DNA from: Callorhinus ursinus
Taxonomy: Eukaryota; Chordata; Mammalia; Carnivora; Otariidae
Direction of reading: 5' to 3'
NCBI RefSeq assembly: GCF_003265705.1
Contig: NW_020313168.1
Span: 4,274,462 to 4,338,461, forward strand
DNA length: 64,000 nt
Shown: piece after piece, positions 54,038 to 64,000 of the stretch
How positions within the stretch are numbered: position 1 is the first letter of the stretch
Layout: every line of letters begins with the position of its first letter
Notes under the pieces: model-generated
Told to the model about the DNA's origin: nothing
Databases searched by the model: none
The model's input: the letters and a program-made list of their open reading frames with translations, nothing else
Position numbers and translations under genes: made by a program

Positions 54038-54215
54038 CCGTGGGGCACCCCTGCCCTGTGCCAGGCACTTGGAGTCCTGTCTGCATTACCCCATTGAAGG
54101 CCCACAAGAACAGACGAGACAGACACCATCGGTCACAAGGATCAGACACGGTGGAGCTGAGATTTGAACCCAGGACTCTTTGACCCGAGGCCTGAGTTTT
54201 TAGCCACCAAACGAA
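54038..54215 (-). mobile_element. MIR SINE, minus strand
   Basis: CCCTGTGCCAGGCACTTGGA, CATTACCCCATTGAAGGCCC and GAGATTTGAACCCAGGACTC give the reversed MIR body. Confidence 0.65.
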
Positions 54216-56104
54216 TTTCTTTCTGATGGCATGAGATGTGGAAGGAAGGAGGGAAGAAGGTCACTGCCCGAGGACTAACTCAGACGCACACGGCATCAGC
54301 AGGCATTGCCCATCGCAGGGGCCTGTCCACGAGCCCAGGATGGGAGGGCCGTGGTGGGTCTTCAAGGAGCGGCTCTGGCTGTGGCGGGGCCGTGACCTAT
54401 CGCGACATGGCCATGTGGCCGTAGCTGGTCCCGAAACATTCCGACTGATCATCTCCCGGAGGCAGAGGGTGGCCGCCCCCCTGCCTCATGCTGGCAGCTG
54501 GAGTCTCCACCTGCCTTCCTCTCTGGGAAGGAGAGCAGGGAAGGAGGTGAACGAGAGGCCTCTGGAGAAAGGTGGACATGGGTCCGAGCCAGGACTCCAG
54601 GTCTGTGCGTCGTCACTGTGGGGCTCAGGCACAGGTGGGCAGGACAGACTTACCTAGAGTAGCTACACGTGGGGTGCCGTGAGGCCCCAGCCAGGCCTGC
54701 CCGGCCCACCCGCCCATCCCTGCTAGTGTGTTGGCAAACTGTTTTTGGCTTAAGGGTTTTGTAAAAGCAGACTTGGCAGGGTCCCAGGCTGCAGGCCCAC
54801 ATGTTATGGCACCACGGATCTGGGGGAGCTGCCTGGCCTGGGGTCCTAAAGCCAAACGAACAGCCCCCGTGGAGGGAAACATCATCGAGGGCCCTGGATA
54901 GGGCACGTGACCACACAGGGAAGATGTCATCCCTGCTGTTGGAAAGGCACCCAGTGTCTTGGGGTCAAGGGTGGGGGGGGTTCTTTCCATGGTGGGGGGG
55001 GACTGGAAAGGTCCTCACCAAGTGGTAACATTTGCAGAGAGCCATTAGAAAGCTTAGGGTTTCCACAGACCATAAACAGGGAGGGGAGGCTACTGCTAGT
55101 GGAAGGCATAGCCTAAGCAAGACTCAGGAGGTGGGCCAGCTTCTGCAGTTTAGGGGGCTCACTGGGTCCCATGCTCTCACCAGGGTGTGGGGCCTGGGTG
55201 GGAAGGGACGGGAGCAAGAGATGGACAAGGGGGTGGAGTCAGTCCGCAGAAGGAAGGTCTCAAAAGCAAGACTTAACGCTTTGTTCTGACCTCTGCCCCG
55301 TGCCTGGCAGGAGGCGTCAGCTCTGATCAGCAAGGAAATCCCATGTAGCCCCTGTCTGTGACCCGGTGGCAAGCAGCCCTGTAGCTGAGGCCAGGCGGCA
55401 GGGCTTAGCAACCCTCCTGTGCCCTTGGGGGAGCGTTACACCATGTGCCCCAGGGCCGTTTGGGCGTCCTTGATTCCCCGGACCCTGAGGCTAGCCGCCA
55501 TCCTGCACATGCTGGTTGCCCCTCCACTGGCCTCCTGGACATGACCCTTCGTCTGCCCAGCCCCAAAGTACCGGCCAGCCTCCTTCTCAGGCCTGATCCG
55601 TTTCTGCCTCCACCCCACTCATCTCCTGGGACGCAGACGCCGTGGGGGGCTGGAGCCGGCTCAGCCCAGCTTACCAGAGCCAAACCCGCACAATTCTTCC
55701 CAAGCACCCCCCTCGGAGAAGTCCCGTCCGTTAGCCTGAAGTTGGCCATGGTGAGAGTTGGCGAACGTCAGGGCTTCTCTCCCCAGAAAGCCAGGTGTGA
55801 GACACTTCCCCGCCCACCGCCCCACCGAGGATGCTGGCAGGGCAGGGCGAGAGAAAGCTGACGAGGAGCAGAGTCCCTGGGCTGGGTCCCTGAGGGTCGT
55901 CCAGGGGAAAGGACCTTTCCTAACAAGCCTCCCTGTAGCAGCTTTGAGAAGGACACACTCGCCTGGGGCTCTTGATGGCGACCCCGGTTCTGCCACTCTC
56001 CTCCTACTCCTCGAGGCCACTAGGAGGCCGAGGTCCCCGTGTCACTCACAGCGCTGAGCCTCCATCTCTTGTCCACAAAAGGGGGGACAGAGGGAAGTGC
56101 TCTG
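54216..56104. other. GC-rich unique DNA
   Basis: Positions 54710-54800 (AGTGTGTTGGCAAACTGTTT) and 55035-55140 may be old repeat remnants. Runs of seven or eight G occur near 54970-55000. Many overlapping frames occur; none is recognisable. Confidence 0.4.
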
Positions 56105-56280
56105 CAGAGTGCTCTCACACCTCAGGGTGCTCATGAAATACCTGTGTGGCCAGTGGGATGCATCTGCCCAGGCCCAAGCTCCACCAGGAAAACCCAGCTC
56201 CCTGGGGCTGAGCCTGAGAATCTGCACTGAGTCCAAGGCGGGTTGTCTGAGAACCACCTTGAGAAATGCTAAGCAGCCAG
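56105..56280 (+). mobile_element. possible MER5-like transposon remnant
   Basis: CTGAGCCTGAGAATCTGCAC followed by GTCTGAGAACCACCTTGAGA resembles the inner part and terminus of short hAT elements. Weak. Confidence 0.35.
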
Positions 56281-56544
56281 CGCCACCCCACGCCCCGTGT
56301 CCCAAGTGCTATCTCAGAGGGGTGACATGGCAACCTGCTGGTGGGCCATCCCTGTGAGCGTTTGTATCCTCCGTCAGCAGGGGCCCAAAGTGCACCCGCT
56401 GCACGGAGGGATCTGAGCATCTTCCGTGTTCAGATCAGCCGTGGTTTCTGAGACCCCCTCCGGCCTGCGGTTCAAATTCACGGTGACTAATTGTCCCTAC
56501 GCCCTCGGGATTCCACCGGCCACTCACGAGGCCTTGTTGGCTCA
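56281..56544. other. unique spacer
   Basis: Nothing recognised. Confidence 0.4.
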
Positions 56545-56885
56545 AGAGCCATATGTAAAACACTTGGAAAGAACAAATAATTCCTACACAAACAGCAAAA
56601 GGAGAGGCAATTTTCATCAGCCAAGGAGCTATAAATCTTTATATATTTTATGAATCTCACTTACACTTCTTGTCCAACTTGTGCATAAAACTTCTCCAGA
56701 TTTATACAAGCCAACTGCATAAGTCATTCCCTTCCCAAACGGGCTCTATATCTTGATGACCTTTTAGAAACCAATGACTGCTTTTCTGTTGTTATCCATA
56801 ATTGGAAAAGCACTGGAGATAAGAAAATTTATGGCAATGAATGATCTACCTGAGCAAAGCCATAAAGAACGCCGGGTATCTAAGA
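56545..56885. promoter_or_regulatory. candidate conserved non-coding element
   Basis: AT-rich and repeat-free: CATATGTAAAACACTTGG, CTATAAATCTTTATATATTT, TATCCATAATTGGAAAAGC and AATTTATGGCAATGAATG. It contains E-box and homeodomain-like sites. Sharp transition from GC-rich DNA on both sides. Confidence 0.48.
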
Positions 56886-57189
56886 GAGGGGCAGAGGGAG
56901 AAGGCACGCTCTCCCTGTTTATCAAATGTTATCTCCATCAGCCAGGGTCTTCCGTAGCCATGGCCCCCTTGGCTGACTCCTGAAACCCAAGGATGTAGCT
57001 CATGCGGGCTGGTCTGGCCACTGGCCCTCGAGTCGGTGGTCCAGGAGCAACTTTGTTTCACTAGCCAAGTTCACTTTCATGGCCGCGTTGATACAGACTG
57101 TGTTTCAGTGGAGCTAAAAGATGAGCAAGGACAGAGAGGTCGGTGCGGGGGAGGGTCCCAGGAGTATTTTCTTGTCCCTGCCAGTTTCC
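56886..57189. other. unique spacer
   Basis: Mixed composition. Nothing recognised. Confidence 0.4.
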
Positions 57190-57270
57190 TGTTGGTTGAC
57201 CGAGGGCCTACTAGGCGCCACGTGCTGTTGTAGAGGCTGGAGACATTCAGTACAAGAACCCTGCCTTTGC
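57190..57270 (-). mobile_element. L2 3' end fragment
   Basis: GGGCCTACTAGGCGCCACGT followed by TACAAGAACCCTGCC is the reversed L2 terminus. Confidence 0.5.
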
Positions 57271-58424
57271 GGTATTTACGCCTCTTGGACCCAAGATACA
57301 CTCTGACGGTTCCTGTCACAGAAGGGGCAGGACATGACTCTGAATGGCTAGACAGGCACCAACCAGCTTTCCTTCCTCTGAATGGCCCCATGAAATTGAC
57401 TGCTCCCCAGGCAAGGACTGTTGGCTAAAGGAATTCAGGATATTCCTCCCGGCCACCGGCCACCGGAGAGCCGAGCCAAGGAAAGCATGCATTGATGTAA
57501 CTAGCCTTTATCGAGCCCCTTTGATATACAAAGGGCTCAGCCTGGAAGCTCTCATTCTCAAACACATCTGTCCAGGTCTCTAAGGAACACAGAGTCAGTG
57601 GTTTGTGGCAACACCGTGGCAAATGAGCACGTCCCTCACGCGGGAGAGGGAAAAGTGTGGCCTCTTCCCCGAGGCGGAGAGGGGCAGATAAACCAGGACT
57701 GCCCCCACGAAGTTCACTCACCGAGGGTGGACGCAGGCTTAAATCACAGCCACAGGAGCTACGTGGATGGAACCAAGAACTCTGCCTCCACCCGGCAGAG
57801 TTTCAACCGGAAACAACCAGTTACTCTCTCTGAGCCTCACATTTCTGGAAGAGGAGAGGGTGGAGGGTGAAGACCTGCAGGAAGAGGCATTTGAGACCAA
57901 GACCCAGCGAGTGGCCGGAAGGAGGATGCGATGACCCATCCGTCAGGAGTCCCGGCTGCAGCCTCCATGGTGACCACCCAGGCTTGGCGCCTTCAGGAGG
58001 CATCTGGATGGGGGGTGGCGGGGATGCCACGGAAGAGCGGCCAAGGACAAAGTGAATCCACTGGTGACGGATTGTACAATGGAGCCCACCAGCGGGCATC
58101 CAGACGGCAGCGTTCGACCCGCCGGGATGAGAAAGGCGTGGGAAGAGTGAGGGGCCCCAGGGAGGAGTCTGTCCCCACTCCGGGGCCTGCGCTAGGACCA
58201 AGCTGGAATCTCCAACCGTGACACTCTCTCATGGTCTGGGAGAACCAGCAACACTGGGAGCCCTTTTCCTAACACCACCCACCCAAGGAAGACCTGCTGA
58301 GCCCTCCAGGGACAAGAGCTGGCCATGTCCTCCGCCCAGCGCTCATCCACGCAGCTGCGATTATACAGCACCCACAGCTGGCAGGTGTCTACTGGGAGGG
58401 ACCCATGGGAGGCCGTGCGCTGTG
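57271..58424. other. unique DNA, no gene seen
   Basis: Faint MIR-like traces at 57500-57560 and 57735-57850 were seen but not assigned. Overlapping frames are unrecognised. Confidence 0.4.
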
Positions 58425-58530
58425 AGGGTCCGGCCGGCTGGCGTCCAGCCCGGCTTTCGCACCTTGATGCTGAGCAAATCACTGAGCCCCCTTGGAGCTG
58501 CCATGTCTTTATCTGTCGCACCTGTTCGTG
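58425..58530 (+). mobile_element. probable MIR fragment
   Basis: CTTGATGCTGAGCAAATCAC, then CCTTGGAGCTGCCATGTCTT and TATCTGTC, fits the MIR core in order. Confidence 0.5.
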
Positions 58531-58885
58531 AGACAGTTGCGAGCACCATCTTCGAGAGGGAGGTGGGAGGACTCAGCAGGAGGGCGTGGGTCCCGTGCTT
58601 GGCACACGCCGGCTGTGGTCATCGCTCGTCATGGCTACAGCTCCTCCTCCCCCTACCTTTCGAGACGGAAGCCTTCAGTGAGGACTTGGGGTGCACAGGA
58701 GACACTGTCCCTCTGAGCCTCTGGCCAAGTTGGTGGAGGAACTGCAGAGCTGCCGCTCCCTCTGGGCCTCCCAGCTTAACTTTGGGTAACCCCTCCCTCC
58801 CCAAGTGCCCCTTCTCAGCCTAAGAGCCACGTTGATGGCTTAAGCTGGGGTGCCTGGAGGAGTGCCAGGCCCATGGCCCCCCTAC
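58531..58885. other. unique spacer
   Basis: GC-rich. No feature seen. Confidence 0.4.
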
Positions 58886-59929
58886 ACTGTGTGTAAGTCA
58901 GTGTGTAGTGTGTGAGCATGTGTGAGCATGTGTGCTGTGTGCAAGCATGTGTGTGCGGTGTGTGAGCGTGCATGAGCGTGTGAGCTGTGTGAGCATTTGT
59001 GCTGAGTGTGTGAGCATGTGTGCTGTGTGAGCGTGTGAGCATGTGTGCTGTGAGCATGTGAGCGTGTGCTGTGTGCGAGTGTGTGAGCGTGTGTGCTGTG
59101 TGAGTGTGCGAGTTGTGGAACATGTATGCTGTGTGAGCATGTGTGCTGAGTGAGCATGTGAGCGTGTGCTGTGTGCGAGTGTGTGTGTGCTGTGTGCGTG
59201 TGCGAGCTGTGTGAGCGTGTGTGCTGAGCATGTGAGCATGTGTGCTGTGAGCTTGTGTGAGCGTGTGTGCTGTGTGTGAGCGTGTTGAGCACGTGTGCTG
59301 TGTGTGAGCATGCGAGCTGTGTGAGCGTGTGTGCTGTGTGAGCGTGTGTGCTGTGAGCATGTGAGCATGTGTGCTGTGTGTGAGCATGTGTGCTCTGTGT
59401 GTGCTGTGTGCGAGCGTGTTTTGTGTGTGAGCATGTGAGAGCGTGTATGAGAGCGTGTGCAAGCGTGTGCTGTGTGATCGTGTGAGCGTGTGTGCTGTGT
59501 GCGAGCGTGTTTGTGAGCGTGTGTGCTATGTGTGAGCATGTGTGCTGTGTGAGCGTGTTTGTGTGTGAGCACGTGAGAGTGTGTGTGAGCGTGTGTGCTA
59601 TGTGATCGTGTGTGTGCTGTGTGCGAGCGTGTGTGTGAGCGTGTGCTGTGTGAGCATGTGCTGTGTGACCGTGTATGCTGTGTGAGCGTGTGTGCTCTGT
59701 GTGAGCGTGTTTGTGTGTGAGCACGTGAGAGCGTGTGTGAGCGTGTGTGCTATGTGATCGTGTGAGTGTGTGCTGTGTGAGCGTGTGTGAGCGTGTGCTG
59801 TGTGTGTGTGCTGTGTGAGCGTGTGTGCTGTGTGCTCTGTGTGAGCGTGTGTGCTGTGTGTGTGTGAGTGCGTGTGCTGTGTGCGAGCATGTTTGTGTGT
59901 GAGCCTGTGTGCTGTGTGAGTGTGTGTGT
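58886..59929 (+). repeat. 1 kb TG-rich tandem array
   Basis: Imperfect units such as GTGTGCTGTGTGAGCGTGTG and GAGCATGTGTGCTGTGTGAG repeat for just over a kilobase. The alternation of purine and pyrimidine is nearly continuous, favouring Z-DNA. The minus strand has no stop for 367 codons (58882-59985), giving a Thr/His/Ala/Ser-rich frame; this is repeat-driven and not a gene. Confidence 0.95.
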
Positions 59930-60515
59930 CCTAGGGAAGGAGTCGAAGCTGTCATCAGACCCTCCGAAGGACAGGACCTCCCCAAACGCCCGCCATTGCT
60001 CTCATTCTATCACTTTCTTGGTGCGACGTCAGGTGTCCTTGGGATTGGGAAAGAAACCCGAGGCCTAAGCTCCCACTGGAGTTCTAGGCCAGCTGGCAAA
60101 ACATAAAGAAGCGACAGGCACTAAATCCTAGGCAAGAAGAAGGAACTGATCTTGCTGTGAAACGGGGCTCTTGCCATGCGGGACAGGCACAGGCTGCTCT
60201 CCTTAGACAGGCGTGTGTGCAAGGCTGGGCACGCAGATCACAGGACCACCCCGCCCCTGCACGGGGAAGGAAGGAGCAATGTGGTTTCTGCTACATAAAC
60301 GCCTGCTTTCTCTCCGGGGGTCTGGCATCCCTGCTTGCGCCAGGCAGAGAGAGCCCAGTGCAAACCTGGGGGGCCGTGTCCCCAGTGGGCTCTCCTGAGC
60401 AGGAACGTTGCACACATGTTGATGCCTTTTCCACACTGGGGGAGACTCCAAGCTTTCTAGTGCAAGATGCAAAGTGCTACCCATAAGGGAAAGGTATTAA
60501 AATGAAGAATTTCTG
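59930..60515. other. unique DNA, no gene seen
   Basis: GC-moderate. Opposed frames 60157-60486 (plus) and 60203-60484 (minus) overlap. Nothing recognised. Confidence 0.4.
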
Positions 60516-60640
60516 CAGCTCCTGGGTGGCTCGGTCGGTTAAGTGTCCAACTCTTGATCTCAGGGTCTTGAGCTCAAGCCCCACGTTGGGTTCCACACTG
60601 GGCTTGAAGCCAATAAATAAATAAATAAATAAATAAATAC
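60516..60640 (+). mobile_element. old short CAN-SINE, plus strand
   Basis: Head CAGCTCCTGGGTGGCTCGGT, then TCCAACTCTTGATCTCAGGG, ending in (AATA)n repeats. It lacks the long CT-rich body of younger copies. Confidence 0.88.
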
Positions 60641-60676
60641 AATTAAGAACTCCTGTTCCTCAATAGTCAATACATT

Positions 60677-60862
60677 TTTTTAAAGATTTATTTATTTGAC
60701 AGAGAGACACAGCGAGAGCAGGAACACAAGCAGAGGCAGTGGGAGAGGGAGAAGCAGGCTCCGCGCTGAGCAGGGAGCCCGATGCAGGGCTCGATCCCAG
60801 GACCCTGGGATCATGACCTGAACCGAAGGCAGACGCTTAACGCCTGAGCCACCCAGGCGCCC
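60677..60862 (-). mobile_element. CAN-SINE, minus strand
   Basis: Full-length reversed SINE from the T-rich tail to GCCACCCAGGCGCCCC. It lies 36 bases from the plus-strand copy at 60516, forming an inverted pair. Target-site copies are weak. Confidence 0.93.
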
Positions 60863-60883
60863 CAACAGTATGATTAAGAGGAT

Positions 60884-61400
60884 GGAAAGGCAAGGCACGG
60901 ACACAGATTAAAAAGACATTCTCTGTCTGTTTCTCTGTGTCTTCATGCACACATACAGGAACAGATTTGTTACAAGGCACTGGCTCACATGACCGTGGAG
61001 GCTGAGAAGTCCCATGGTCCAACCTCCGCAAACCAGAGGCCTCGGGAGAGTTGGTGGTGTAGCTGGAACGTCTGAGAGCCAGAGAGCTAATAACACAGGT
61101 TCCAGCCTGGGTCTGGGGCCTGAGAACCAGGAGCACTGCGGGCAGGAGAAGATCAATGTCCAGCTCAACCAGCCAGGCAGTTAACGCAAACTTCTTCCAC
61201 CTTCTTGTTCTATTCAGGCCCTCGGTGGAGGGCATGATCCCCATTTTCGTTGGGGCGGGACATCTACTTGACTCATCCACCAATTCAAAGGCTCATCTCT
61301 TCCAAAACCGCCCTCCCAGACACACGCAGAAATAAGGCTTAACCAGCTTCTGGGCCTCCCGCGGCCCCGCCAAGTTGACACATAAAATTAACCATCACAA
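60884..61400 (-). mobile_element. ERVL-class LTR, minus strand
   Basis: GGCTGAGAAGTCCCATGGTC, GGGGCCTGAGAACCAGGAGC, TTGTTCTATTCAGGCCCTCG and the end CCAAGTTGACACATAAAATT AACCATCACA show the reversed layout of an old ERVL-related LTR. Solo LTR; longer than the relative at 17045. Confidence 0.72.
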
Positions 61401-62670
61401 TATAGAAAGAACGCCTACACGTCATTAGGACAATTTATTATATAAATGAGCCAAAAGCTTGAGCAGGTACTTCACAGAAGTGGTGATGGTCAACAAACAT
61501 ATGAAAAGGTGGCCAACTTCACGAGTCACCAGGGATTTGCAAATGAAATCCACGAGGGACACTGCTACCAAAGCCGCACGGGTGGCTGCAGGGGGGGCCT
61601 GACATGGGCGAGTGTGGGGAGGGCGTGGAGCAGCCGGACTCTGGCGTGCTGGTGAGAATAGGAAGTGGTATAACTAGACGTTGCTAGAATCTGCTAGATC
61701 ACTCCCAGGCTCGCACCCCACACAAATATGTCCCGTGTTTGCCGAAATATGTGACAACAATGTACACTGCAGCACTATTCAGAGTAGCCCCGAACTGGAA
61801 ATGCCCCCAAATCCACTGATGGATGGCTAAACACGGCATGGCTTCTTATGTACCGTGGGACGGTTCGCAGCAACGAGAATGAGAAATCTCCAGCCGCGTG
61901 TGAGGTGATGTTGAGGAACAGAAGCTACAAGTATGATCCTGTTTACAGGAGATTTTAAAAGAGGCAAAAATTCATCTGTTCTGTTCGAAGTCAGGCTAGT
62001 GGGCACGATGGTGCATCACACACACCCCGGTGCAGGCCTACGGTCTTCACCAGTAGCCCCAGGGGGTCACCCTCCCCTCCCTGCCCACTCCCCCTACCCA
62101 CGATTCACTGGCCTCCTGACCCAACCCATCCTCTCCCGAGAGATCTGGCTAAAACAGGGATACAGCCATGCCACTCAGGGCCCCGCGCGGGGCCCCGCCC
62201 TGGTGCAGCCACGTTCAAAGCTGCGCTCCTCACAGTAGCCGGAGCATCTGTCCGTGGATAAATACATGTGCTCCAGACGCCCAAGGGAATCTTATCCAGC
62301 CTTAAAAAGGAGGGAAACTCTAACACCTCCTACGACATGGATGAACCTTGAGAATGTGCTGCCCAGTGAAATAAGCCAGACACAAAAGGACAAATACTGC
62401 GTGATTCCACTTACATAAGGTACTTACTCAGGAGCAGCCCAGTTCTGAGAGACAGAAAGGAGACTACTTCGGGGCCGGGGGCGGGAAATGAGGAGCCAGT
62501 GTCTAATGGGGACAGAGATCTAATTGGGGAAGAAACGAAAGTTCTGGGGACAGACAGTGGTGATGGGCGCATGCAGGGTGAATGGACTTAATGCCCCTGA
62601 GCTGTCCACTTAAAAAGTGGCTAAGACGGTAAGCTTTACACTATGTGTATTTTATCTCAATGAAACAATA
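61401..62670 (+). mobile_element. L1 fragment, ORF2 end and 3' UTR, rearranged
   Basis: AACATATGAAAAGGTGGCCA, GTACACTGCAGCACTATTCA, GATGAACCTTGAGAATGTGC and the 3' end ACACTATGTGTATTTTATCT. A GC-rich segment at about 61995-62210 interrupts it and does not look like L1. Confidence 0.78.
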
Positions 62671-62739
62671 AAATAGCATGAATGAAATCACACTGGTCAC
62701 TTCACCATGTCCTGTGGTGCGTCCCCATTTGCTCCCCCC

Positions 62740-63095
62740 CCCGACGAGGCCTCTTTTTGCCCCTCGAAAGCTCCAGGCTTGTCCCTACCTCAGGGCCTTT
62801 GCATTTGCTGCTCCCTGTGCCTGGAAAGGTCTGAGCAGGACTGGCCCCTCTCTCTGCTGAAGGGTCAGGTTAGATGTCACCTCCTCACAGAGGCCCTCCC
62901 GACCACCTGAGGACGGTGGCCTCGCCCTGACAATTTCTAGAACATCACACCCCTTTAACTGAGCAGAGCATGTCTATCAGATGTTTTTCCTACGGTTTCT
63001 TTCTTTTCTGTCCCCGCCAGCCTGCACAGATGCTCCATGAGAACAGAAGCTTGTCTGTCTGGTTGACAGTGCTCAGCACATAGTAGGTGTTCCAA
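62740..63095 (+). mobile_element. L2 LINE 3' end
   Basis: CTCAGGGCCTTTGCATTTGC, GTTAGATGTCACCTCCTCAC, TGCTCCATGAGAACAGAAGC and the end GCTCAGCACATAGTAGGTGT are in L2 3' order. One of the best preserved L2 pieces here. Confidence 0.8.
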
Positions 63096-63547
63096 GGACT
63101 TTGGAAGGACAGAAGGAAGGAAAGAAGGTGCTCAGAAATCACACGCGGACACCAGGCACGGTTAGCCTGCAGGGCCGCGGGCTAATGACAGAGCTGGGGG
63201 TGCAGGAGGTTGCCCATGCTCTTGGAGCGCTGATGCAGGCTCAGGGAGGACTCACGGGCCCCACTGGGAGCCCAGGAGCTGGAGCCAGAGGTTCCCCAGC
63301 TGAGGCGCTTCCAACACCCGCGCCCCGGGCCGGCACACAGGCCACTCTGTCCAGCTGGAGGCAAGTCCCCCAGAAGGACTCCACTGAGACCTGGGGGCGA
63401 GTGAGCCCCAAGCCTGGATGGGGCTCTGGGGGGTCTGCCACAGCACGTGCTACCCAGATTGCCTTCATGTGGCCATCACCCCAAACCTGAGGACAGCCCT
63501 TCCCAAGGGTTTCTCATTGCAAGCGCTTTCTGCTGGCAGCAGGGGGG
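63096..63547. other. GC-rich unique DNA
   Basis: Opposed frames only (63101-63490 plus; several minus). No gene seen. Confidence 0.4.
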
Positions 63548-63776
63548 CCTGGGAATAAGGGAGAGGGGAGCAGTTGCGGGGGAGACATGGAGGGGAGGGG
63601 AGAGGTGGGCGGGGACGGGGGAGGGAGGGGGTGGGGAGGGGTGGTGGGGAGGGGTGGTGGGGAGGGGAAGGGAGAAGGAAAGGTGGGTGAGGGAGGGAGG
63701 GAGAAGTGGGGCTGGGAGGGGAGAGGTGGGCGGGGGAGGGGGAGGGGGGCAGGGGAGGGGAGAAGTGGGCAGGGGC
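63548..63776 (+). repeat. G-rich (GGGGAGG)n array
   Basis: Degenerate units such as GGGGAGGGGTGGTGGGGAGG. Plus-strand G-runs of three to six occur every few bases, so many potential G-quadruplexes exist. The minus strand reads as a Pro/Ser-rich frame because it is C-rich; not a gene. Confidence 0.93.
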
Positions 63777-64000
63777 AGCAGAATGTGCGGGACCCTCTGC
63801 ATAGGCCTCGCTGTGCAGGAGTTGCTGGGGTGCTTCCTGAGCCCACCCCACTTCCTGAGCTGCCCGCTCCCACCCCCTCGGGAGCCATTTTCCCGTCCAA
63901 GTGCCCGTAAACATCTTGCTCAATCTGCTTCCTCAGCAGCACTTGGAGGAGCCAGCTCCTCTCCCTTGCTCACAGGGCGGGCCTTTCCAACCAGCCCTTG
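63777..64000. other. unique DNA at window edge
   Basis: GC-rich. No feature was recognised before the window ends. Confidence 0.4.

Noticed and set aside
58882..59985. 367-codon minus-strand open frame, the longest in the window
   Set aside because: It lies almost wholly inside the TG-rich tandem array; the low-complexity Thr/His/Ala composition follows from the repeat unit.
63465..63942. Proline-rich minus-strand frames at the right edge
   Set aside because: They translate the C-rich strand of the G-rich array.
1..64000. A novel multi-gene biological system
   Set aside because: No credible coding gene was found; the candidates of interest are non-coding elements and repeats.

Overview
This window is non-coding nuclear DNA from a placental mammal, most likely a carnivoran of the caniform branch outside the dog family (bear, weasel, raccoon or seal relatives). 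The main evidence is 21 tRNA-Lys-derived carnivore SINEs (CAN-SINE/SINEC type), recognisable by the head GCGCCTGGGTGGCTCAGTC and an (AAATA)n AATCTT tail. The young SINE type that dominates dog genomes was not seen. L1, L2, MIR, L3/CR1, MER5, MER20, Tigger and ERVL/MaLR LTR fragments fit an ordinary mammalian chromosome arm. I found no protein-coding exon, functional tRNA, rRNA or CRISPR array. The many open frames are chance products of GC-rich DNA, of tandem repeats or of decayed L1 ORF2.

Layout. 0-6 kb: a candidate conserved element, a long purine tract, a nested L1/LTR/SINE stack and an (AC)n array holding a 10-N assembly gap. 6-10 kb: three L1 pieces in alternating orientation. 10-20 kb: GC-rich unique DNA with two AT-rich candidate regulatory blocks, a SINE cluster, LTRs and L2/MIR. 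20-24 kb: a truncated L1 and a long decayed L3/CR1 element. 24-30 kb: SINEs, a split L2, a split MIR and a Tigger transposon. 30-39.4 kb: SINE-free, with a strong candidate enhancer at its left edge. 40.7-41.5 kb: the largest candidate enhancer. 42.7-46 kb: two L1 copies carrying SINEs. 46-60.5 kb: again SINE-free, with a second large candidate enhancer at 49.9-50.7 kb that contains a perfect RFX X-box. 58.9-59.9 kb: a 1 kb TG-rich tandem array. 60.5-64 kb: SINEs, LTR, L1, L2 and a G-rich array.

Interpretation. Isolated AT-rich blocks dense in homeodomain-type TAATTA cores, set in a GC-rich gene-free interval, are what gene deserts or large introns around developmental transcription-factor genes usually look like. 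The target gene cannot be named from this sequence. 'Candidate regulatory' means composition and motif content only; no alignment was possible. Repeat family names come from recognition of consensus-like stretches, and subfamily names should be treated as provisional.
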